Source of the DNA: Oscillospiraceae bacterium
GTDB taxonomy: Bacteria > Bacillota > Clostridia > Oscillospirales > Acutalibacteraceae
Direction of reading: 5' to 3'
NCBI GenBank assembly: GCA_021640185.1
Contig: JAJXDX010000044.1
Span: 3,800-9,713 of the forward strand
Length of the DNA stretch: 5,914 bases
A model generated the notes under the pieces. The model made no database searches, was not told where the DNA came from, and saw nothing but the letters and a program-made list of their open reading frames with translations. Numbering within the stretch: the first letter of the stretch is position 1; every line of letters starts with the position of its first letter. The position numbers and the translations under genes were made by a program. Shown piece after piece: positions 1 through 3,744 of this stretch.

Positions 1-36
1 AATGAACGCCGCTGTTTTTGTCACCCATTTTTTCAT
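1..36 (-). CDS. Start of an unidentified gene, cut by the window edge, overlapping the upstream small gene
   Basis: Only the first 12 codons are visible: an ATG at 36-34 opens a frame reading MKKWVTKTAAFI and running out of the window. Its ATG shares one base with the TGA of the preceding gene (TGATG), and an AGGAG (49-45) lies 8 nt upstream, so the start is well placed and the two genes are probably translationally coupled. A second ATG at 28-26 in another frame (MGDKNSGVH...) is possible but its distance from the AGGAG is 16 nt, which is too long. No function can be given from 12 residues. If the switch model for 284-652 is right, this gene is co-expressed with the 72-residue protein when the promoter is flipped. 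Confidence 0.45.
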   Translation of the reverse strand, partial: MKKWVTKTAAFI

Positions 37-254
37 CAAACTCGCTCCTCTCTGTCAAAATAATGCAGTCCCTCGTAGGTGAAGTCGAAGCCGACACCTT
101 TCATCGTGATGTACCGGATGTTTGTGATCAGCCCTTTTCTCTTCAGTACATCTACGATCATTCTGTCGTTTGGATCGAGCGGCAGGATATTGACCGAGCC
201 AAACTCATTTTTCTGCTCAAGTGCCTTTTTCAGATAGATCTCGTACTCTTCCAT
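36..254 (-). CDS. 72-residue protein of unknown function, possible winged-helix-like fold; predicted output of the promoter switch
   Basis: The chosen start is the ATG at 254-252 because GGAGGAG (269-263) lies 8 nt upstream. The open frame continues further upstream, to 437, but there it crosses the inverted repeat and lacks a better start. The protein starts MEEYEIYLKKALEQ, a charged helix, followed by a predicted helix around residues 28-41 (DPNDRMIVDVLKRKGLI) and a beta-rich end with ITMKGVGFDFTYEGLHYFD. This pattern of helix, 'KRKGLI', then 'T.EGLHYF' recalls small winged-helix proteins of the YjcQ type, but this is an impression of pattern and not a family assignment. No signal peptide or membrane segment is seen. 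No promoter is visible directly upstream on this strand in the sequenced orientation. It overlaps by one base a second gene that leaves the window. Inference: it is silent here and is expressed after inversion of 284-652. Confidence 0.75.
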   Translation of the reverse strand: MEEYEIYLKKALEQKNEFGSVNILPLDPNDRMIVDVLKRKGLITNIRYITMKGVGFDFTYEGLHYFDREERV

Positions 255-262
255 TGATGACG

Positions 263-269
263 CTCCTCC
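263..269 (-). promoter_or_regulatory. Shine-Dalgarno of the 72-residue gene (decides the start)
   Basis: GGAGGAG on the minus strand, 8 nt before the ATG at 254. It lies outside the invertible segment, so it stays joined to the gene in both orientations. It selects the 72-codon form over the 133-codon open frame. Confidence 0.75.
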
Positions 270-283
270 GTTCCGACGGGAAA

Positions 284-304
284 CAACATGATCGGCATTA
301 TGTT
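284..304 (+). repeat. Left inverted repeat (IR-L), candidate recombination site
   Basis: These 21 bases are the exact reverse complement of 632-652; identity ends at both edges (283 and 305). The site has its own dyad: arm CAACATGAT (284-292), centre CGGC (293-296), arm ATTATGTTG (297-305), with 8 of 9 arm positions symmetrical. Two inverted arms around a short asymmetric centre is the usual plan of a tyrosine recombinase crossover site, with one protomer per arm. No third copy was seen in the window. Confidence 0.88.
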
Positions 305-389
305 GCTTGTTGTTTTTTTGGCCGGTCGATGACGGCCTGTGACCACGCAAAAAGCGGCAAAAGGCCTTCAAGGGACGAGGGCGGACAGG

Positions 390-401
390 GGACGATCGTC
401 C
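390..401. repeat. 12-bp perfect palindrome inside the invertible segment
   Basis: GGACGATCGTCC is its own reverse complement. It lies far from the promoter (about 160 bp) and off the centre of the segment (468). It could bind a dimeric accessory protein that shapes the recombination complex, or be chance in GC-rich DNA; no family motif is recognised. Confidence 0.4.
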
Positions 402-450
402 TTCGGCAGTCAGCGGCAGCCCCAAAAGGCGGCGCAAAGCAGCAAAAAAC

Positions 451-496
451 AGGCCTTCTCCCCACGCCGCAAGGTGTGGCTGGCGGGAAAAGGCCT
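451..496 (+). other. Potential nested stem-loop in the invertible segment
   Basis: AGGCCTT (451-457) can pair with AAGGCCT (490-496). Inside them CCACGCC (462-468) pairs with GGTGTGG (473-479), with one G-U pair, around a GCAA tetraloop of the GNRA class. The AGGCCT hexamer is itself palindromic and also occurs at 362-367, so the outer stem may be coincidental. No T-run follows, so it is not an intrinsic terminator. No gene or known RNA is recognised in 305-556. Confidence 0.3.
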
Positions 497-556
497 TATC
501 GTTATGCCATGGTGCTGGCAGAAAGTCCGTTATTCGCGTAATTTTTCAGGAAATGC

Positions 557-585
557 TTTACATTCCCGGATAAGTGTGATATAAT
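557..585 (+). promoter_or_regulatory. Strong sigma-A-type promoter within the invertible segment
   Basis: The -35 is TTTACA (557-562) and the -10 is TATAAT (580-585), separated by exactly 17 bp. This matches the consensus at 11 of 12 positions. Transcription should begin near A593. In the sequenced orientation the RNA crosses the right inverted repeat and reaches the terminator at 654-678 within about 85 nt. It also points against the 3' end of the recombinase gene. After inversion it would drive the minus-strand genes at 254-1. Confidence 0.85.
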
Positions 586-631
586 CTACTGCATAAACAG
601 ACGGGATGCGGCCTGTGCCGGTGTTCGATGT

Positions 632-652
632 AACATAATGCCGATCATGTTG
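632..652 (-). repeat. Right inverted repeat (IR-R), candidate recombination site
   Basis: Exact inverted copy of 284-304. With base 631 it forms the same quasi-palindrome, TAACATAAT (631-639), GCCG (640-643), ATCATGTTG (644-652); its outer arm on the left ends in T where IR-L has C. The central GCCG is the inverse of the CGGC in IR-L, so the two sites are head to head, the arrangement that gives inversion and not excision. It separates the promoter from the terminator by less than 50 bp. Confidence 0.88.
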
Positions 653-653
653 C

Positions 654-678
654 AGCCGCCGGGATCGGCGGCTTTTTT
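654..678 (+). terminator. Intrinsic terminator facing the invertible promoter
   Basis: An 8-bp GC-rich stem, AGCCGCCG (654-661) with CGGCGGCT (666-673), closes a GGAT loop and is followed by six T (673-678). It begins one base after the right repeat, so it lies outside the invertible DNA and is fixed in place. The opposite strand has no T-run after the hairpin, so it works for rightward RNA only. It shields the oppositely oriented recombinase gene from antisense transcription; the recombinase stop codon (679-677) lies in the T-run. Confidence 0.88.
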
Positions 679-1519
679 ATAGGATCAGCCGCATATTTTC
701 CATCCGTCGGCGGTGTTCCGATCCGGTGGAAATGATATAGATCCTTGTGGTGTTGATGCTGCTGTGACCGAGGATGTCCGCCAGCTTGGCGATGTCCTTC
801 TCCAGCCCGTAGAACACCCGGGCGAACAGGTGGCGCAGGTTATGCGGGAACACCTTTTGCGGATCGACGTGCGCCTCGGCGCACAGGGCTTTCATCTCCC
901 GCCAGATGTTCGTGCGGCTGATGGGCTTGCCCGTGCGGGTCACAAAGATCATGCCGCTGGTTATCCCTTGCTCCGCCGCATAGCGGAGCAATTTTTGTTT
1001 CAGCTCTTTCACGATGAACACCGACCGCGTTTTCGCCTTGCAGTTCACCACCGCTTCGCCGCGCTTGGCGGCTTCGACGGTGATATAGCGCAGCTCGCTG
1101 ACCCGGATGCCGGTGCCGCAGATGGTCTGCAAGATCAGGCAGAGCCGCGTGTTGTGCCGGCGCTCCGCCGTCCGGCACAGGCGGGCGTATTCCGCCCGTG
1201 TCAGTTCCTTTTCCTCTGGGCAGAACACCTGCTGCTGCAGTTTCAGCGATCTCACCCGCAGGTCGTGCCAGCCCAAAAAGCAGAACAGGCTGTTGATGCT
1301 GGCCAGCATGGAATTGACGCTGCGCGCGGCGTATGTTTCCTGTAAGTGCTTTTTGTAGGCGATCACGGCCTCCTTCGTGACCGCGCCGCCTTGTGTATAG
1401 GCCACGAATGCCTTGACATCGCGGATATACTTTTCTATCGTGGTCGCGCTTTTTTCCGCTAAGATCAGATGCTCCTTAAATTCGTTGATCGTCTTTGCCG
1501 TAATAGTTCTTCCCCTCAA
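677..1519 (-). CDS. Tyrosine recombinase (site-specific integrase/invertase family), probable inverter of the adjacent segment
   Basis: This 280-residue protein has the two-domain plan of the phage integrase family. An N-terminal SAM-like arm-binding domain (about 10-85, with AEKSATTIEKYIRDVKAF) precedes the catalytic domain (about 105-270). All catalytic residues are visible: Arg139 in GTGIRVSEL, Lys163 in CKAKTR, His226 and Arg229 in PHNLRH, His252 in LGHSS, and nucleophile Tyr261 in TTRIY. The length is usual for a simple recombinase with no extra arm-type domain. The start is TTG (1519-1517), chosen because GGAGGT lies 8 nt upstream (1533-1528). The 3' end lies 24 bp from a perfect inverted repeat. 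Known family chemistry is strand exchange between paired sites through a 3'-phosphotyrosine. The inference is that this enzyme flips 284-652. Its closeness to a XerC/D-type housekeeping enzyme cannot be judged, but the setting favours a dedicated switch recombinase. Confidence 0.95.
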   Translation of the reverse strand: MRGRTITAKTINEFKEHLILAEKSATTIEKYIRDVKAFVAYTQGGAVTKEAVIAYKKHLQETYAARSVNSMLASINSLFCFLGWHDLRVRSLKLQQQVFCPEEKELTRAEYARLCRTAERRHNTRLCLILQTICGTGIRVSELRYITVEAAKRGEAVVNCKAKTRSVFIVKELKQKLLRYAAEQGITSGMIFVTRTGKPISRTNIWREMKALCAEAHVDPQKVFPHNLRHLFARVFYGLEKDIAKLADILGHSSINTTRIYIISTGSEHRRRMENMRLIL

Positions 1520-1545
1520 GCCGATCCACCTCCGTGTTTTTTCTT

Positions 1546-1574
1546 ATTTTACCCGAAAAGCGGAAAAACAGGAA
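1546..1574 (-). promoter_or_regulatory. Weak candidate promoter for the recombinase
   Basis: On the minus strand TAAAAT (1551-1546) is a fair -10 box. The hexamer 17 bp upstream is TTCCTG (1574-1569), a poor -35. RNA would begin near 1540, a few bases before the GGAGGT. A weak promoter and a TTG start would both fit low expression of a switch recombinase, but the call rests mainly on the -10. Confidence 0.3.
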
Positions 1575-1760
1575 CCGCAGGCTGCCCGCACGATCGCGGG
1601 GCAGGAGGAGACCGACGGCGGCGAACGAATGACGCTGGGGGACCAGATCATCCCGGCGGTCGTGTCCCGGCGGGGAAGTGCGGCATAAGGAGCGGGTCTG
1701 TTTCCTCTTACCGTCCGGAAGATACCGTTGACTGCCTGAATATACCATGGATATGTCGTG

Positions 1761-1790
1761 CGCCCGCATCGGCGGGCGATTTTTTGTTTT
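1761..1790 (+). terminator. Intrinsic terminator upstream of the miaB promoter
   Basis: CGCCCGC (1761-1767) pairs with GCGGGCG (1772-1778) around an ATCG loop. A T-rich tail follows: six T at 1780-1785, a G, then four T at 1787-1790. It would stop rightward RNA just before the miaB promoter. No plus-strand gene is recognised in front of it; it may insulate the operon or end an unannotated RNA. Confidence 0.8.
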
Positions 1791-1794
1791 CGGC

Positions 1795-1823
1795 TTGAAA
1801 AACGCGTCCTGCTCTGCTATAAT
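1795..1823 (+). promoter_or_regulatory. Promoter of the miaB - ylbF-family - mutS operon
   Basis: TTGAAA (1795-1800), a 17-bp spacer, then TATAAT (1818-1823) preceded by TGC, an extended -10. RNA should begin near 1830 with a leader of about 46 nt. It starts right after the terminator at 1761-1790. No clear operator is seen. Confidence 0.85.
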
Positions 1824-1876
1824 GATATGAAGCCGAACTGTCGGCCACCGAAACCGAGGAAAGGGTCCCCAAGCTT

Positions 1877-3277
1877 ATGACGACTGCACAGCCGGTGCCG
1901 CAGAGCACCTATGCCGCGCGCGTGCGGCAATACTATCAGCAACGCTATCCCGACCGCGCGCCGCTGGCCTTCGTGCGCACGTTCGGCTGCCAGCAGAACG
2001 TTTCCGATTCCGAGCACATGAAGGGCCTGCTTGCCGAGATGGGCTTCGGCTTTACCGAAACGCCGGACGAGGCGGACTTCATCCTGTTCAACACCTGCGC
2101 CGTGCGCGAACACGCGGCCGACCGTGTGTTCGGCAACGTCGGCGCGCTCAAGCACCTGAAAACGCGCCGTCCGGACGTGCTGATCGCCGTGTGCGGCTGC
2201 ATGGTGCAGCAGGAGCACGTGGCGGAAAAGTTCCGCCAAAGCTACCCGTTCGTCGGGCTGGTGTTCGGCACGCACGTCATCCACCGGCTGCCGGAGCTGA
2301 TGGCCGAGGCGCTGCACAGCGGCCGGCAGGTCACCGTCACCCCGCAGCAGGACGGCGAGATCCACGAGGATGTCCCCGTCCGGCGCGACGGCACGTTCAA
2401 GGCGTGGCTGCCGATCATGTATGGATGCAACAATTTTTGCACCTACTGCGTCGTCCCGTATGTCCGCGGGCGCGAGCGCAGCCGCGATCCGGAGCATATT
2501 TTGGCCGAGGCGCGTCAGCTGGTGGCCGAGGGGTATAAAGAGATCACGCTGCTGGGGCAAAACGTCAATTCCTACGGCCGCGGCGCGGATCACGGCGTGG
2601 ATTTCGCGGGGCTGCTGCGCCTGCTCGATCAGATCGACGGTGATTTTACGCTGCGGTTCATGACCTCGCACCCCAAGGACGCGACCCCGGCGCTGTTCGA
2701 TACCATCGCCGCGTGCAAAAAGGTGTCGCACCACTTCCATCTGCCGTTCCAAAGCGGCAACGACCGGGTGCTTGCCGCGATGAACCGGCACTACACGCGC
2801 GAAAAATACCTGTCGCTCGTGCGGTATGCCCGCTCGGTGATCCCGGATATCTCATTTACCAGCGACGTTATCGTCGGCTTCCCCGGCGAAACGCGCGAGG
2901 AGTTCGAGGACACGCTCTCGCTCGTGCGGGAGGTGGGGTTCACGTCGCTGTTCACGTTCATCTATTCGCCGCGGCGCGGCACGCCCGCCGCGTCGCTGCC
3001 GGATCCGATATCGGCGGAAGAAAAGGTGCACTGGCTGCAGGAGCTGACCGCTTTGCAGGAGCAGATCTCCGCCCGGCGTCTGTCCGCCTTCGTCGGCACG
3101 GCGCAGCGCGCCCTGATCGAAACGGCGGCGGACGGCTATCTGGAGGCGCGTCTGCCGGAAAACAGCGTCGTGCGCGTGCCGGGCGACGCGACGCTCGTCG
3201 GCCGCCGGGCCGTCGTGCAGATCGACGACGCGCGCAGCTGGATCATGACCGGACAGATCCTGTCCGTCGAGGACTGA
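1877..3277 (+). CDS. miaB: tRNA-2-methylthio-N6-dimethylallyladenosine synthase MiaB
   Basis: This cytosolic radical SAM enzyme adds a methylthio group to C2 of i6A at position 37 of tRNAs reading UNN codons, stabilising codon-anticodon pairing. In order the protein shows an N-terminal extension (1-30); the MTTase domain with its cluster cysteines Cys38 (TFGCQQN), Cys74 (NTCAVRE) and Cys108 (GCMVQ); the radical SAM core with Cys184, Cys188 and Cys191 in GCNNFCTYC, followed by VPYVRGRERSR; and a C-terminal TRAM RNA-binding domain from about 395. The 466 residues match the family. The ATG at 1877 follows GAGGAAAGGG (1856-1865) at a slightly long spacing. It heads an operon with the YlbF-family gene 31 bp downstream. 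Motifs such as SRDPEHIL and the CNNFCTYCVVP core favour MiaB over the related RimO or MtaB. Confidence 0.97.
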   Translation: MTTAQPVPQSTYAARVRQYYQQRYPDRAPLAFVRTFGCQQNVSDSEHMKGLLAEMGFGFTETPDEADFILFNTCAVREHAADRVFGNVGALKHLKTRRPDVLIAVCGCMVQQEHVAEKFRQSYPFVGLVFGTHVIHRLPELMAEALHSGRQVTVTPQQDGEIHEDVPVRRDGTFKAWLPIMYGCNNFCTYCVVPYVRGRERSRDPEHILAEARQLVAEGYKEITLLGQNVNSYGRGADHGVDFAGLLRLLDQIDGDFTLRFMTSHPKDATPALFDTIAACKKVSHHFHLPFQSGNDRVLAAMNRHYTREKYLSLVRYARSVIPDISFTSDVIVGFPGETREEFEDTLSLVREVGFTSLFTFIYSPRRGTPAASLPDPISAEEKVHWLQELTALQEQISARRLSAFVGTAQRALIETAADGYLEARLPENSVVRVPGDATLVGRRAVVQIDDARSWIMTGQILSVED

Positions 3278-3308
3278 ATATTTCGACTTTTAGATAAGGA
3301 GCATCATC

Positions 3309-3722
3309 ATGGACGTTTTGGTAGAAATGGCGATCGACCTTGGCTGTCAGCTGCAGGAGGACAGCCGGTATCTGGCGCTGCGCGCCGCCCAGCAGGCGGC
3401 GGACGAGGACGAGCAGCTGCAAAAGCTGATCGGCGAGTTCAACCTGAAGCGCATGGCGATCAATGCCGAGGAGCAGAAGGCGGAGGAGGAGCAGGATGCG
3501 GAAAAGCTGCGCACGCTGAATACCGCGCTGCGCAGCGTGTATGCAGACATCATGCAAAACGAGCACATGATCGCCTATAACGAGGCGAAGGAGCCGTTCG
3601 ACGCTTTGGTGCAGAAGATCAACACCGCGATCGCGCTGGCCGCGCAGGGACAGGATCCCGCTGCGGCGGCCGAGGAGAGCGGCTGCACCGGCAACTGCGG
3701 CAGCTGCGGCGGCTGCCACTGA
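3309..3722 (+). CDS. YlbF/YmcA-family protein with a cysteine-rich tail
   Basis: The 137-residue protein is almost wholly helical and charged (about 10-112), with QLQKLIGEFNLKRMAI and the NEAKEPFDALVQKIN segment typical of the YlbF/YmcA (Com_YlbF) family. In Bacillus subtilis, YmcA, YlbF and YaaT form the Ric complex, which carries [4Fe-4S] clusters and affects RNase Y-dependent RNA processing and development. The last twelve residues hold four cysteines, Cys126, Cys130, Cys133 and Cys136 (CX3CX2CX2C, ending in His), a likely metal or Fe-S ligand set. The ATG follows AAGGAG (3296-3301) at 7 nt. Position between miaB and mutS matches ymcA in Bacillus, but I cannot tell YmcA from YlbF by sight, so no symbol is given. 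Regulation is probably with miaB as one transcript. Confidence 0.87.
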   Translation: MDVLVEMAIDLGCQLQEDSRYLALRAAQQAADEDEQLQKLIGEFNLKRMAINAEEQKAEEEQDAEKLRTLNTALRSVYADIMQNEHMIAYNEAKEPFDALVQKINTAIALAAQGQDPAAAAEESGCTGNCGSCGGCH

Positions 3723-3744
3723 TCGCACGGATGGGGGAGCGGGC

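Larger units (their letters stand above)
284..652. mobile_element. Predicted invertible DNA segment carrying a promoter (phase-variation switch)
   Basis: The 369-bp segment has perfect 21-bp inverted ends and a 327-bp interior (305-631). It has no convincing gene but holds one strong outward promoter near its right end. A tyrosine recombinase gene begins its 3' end 24 bp to the right. Inverted sites recombined by such an enzyme flip the DNA between them, as in fim-type switches of enterobacteria and the RecV-controlled switches of Clostridioides difficile. Flipping maps position x to 936-x: the -10 box would fall at 356-351 and the RNA start near 343 on the minus strand, about 90 nt before the ATG at 254. 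As sequenced, the promoter instead faces a terminator, so this is the predicted OFF state. No transposase lies inside, which argues against an insertion sequence. Inversion itself is inferred. Confidence 0.8.
593..678 (+). ncRNA. Predicted short terminated transcript of the OFF orientation
   Basis: If the promoter at 557-585 is active, RNA starting near 593 should end in the T-run at 673-678, giving about 85 nt made of a 38-nt unique leader, the right repeat and the terminator hairpin. Its first ~60 nt would be identical to the 5' leader of the ON-state mRNA, because both come from the same end of the segment. It may be a by-product or a stable small RNA; nothing in the sequence decides this. 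Confidence 0.4.
1534..1794. other. Divergent spacer between recombinase and miaB; no convincing gene
   Basis: About 260 bp upstream of both the recombinase (minus) and miaB (plus). It contains the weak recombinase promoter, a GC-rich hairpin near 1580-1605 (CTGCCC with GGGCAG) and the terminator at 1761-1790. Short open frames here, such as a 19-codon ATG frame at 1629-1688, lack a well-spaced Shine-Dalgarno. I recognise no tRNA, riboswitch or known small RNA. Confidence 0.5.

Noticed and set aside
53..60. TTGACA on the minus strand as a promoter for the edge gene
   Set aside because: At 17 bp downstream the sequence is TGAAAA, not a usable -10; the gene is better explained by coupling to its upstream neighbour.
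221..584. Plus-strand open frames of 106 and 81 codons across the invertible segment
   Set aside because: They cross the left repeat or run through hairpin-rich DNA, lack ribosome sites and have compositions that look non-coding.
606..638. Ten-codon frame (MRPVPVFDVT) in the leader downstream of the switch promoter
   Set aside because: It would be preserved in both orientations, but no Shine-Dalgarno precedes it, so chance is likelier.
284..652. Insertion sequence or MITE with terminal inverted repeats
   Set aside because: No transposase lies inside, no target-site duplication flanks the repeats (the adjacent bases differ), and the repeats have a recombinase-site dyad with a promoter beside one of them.
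713..1345. 210-codon plus-strand open frame
   Set aside because: Antisense to the recombinase catalytic domain; no ribosome site and no family pattern.
1728..1757. Possible plus-strand promoter with TTGACT
   Set aside because: No acceptable -10 at 16-18 bp, and it would lead straight into the terminator at 1761-1790.
1817..2791. 324-codon open frame on the minus strand
   Set aside because: It lies antisense to miaB, whose cysteine motifs are intact; GC-rich codons leave long false frames on the other strand. The translation is Arg/His/Ala-rich without recognisable domains.
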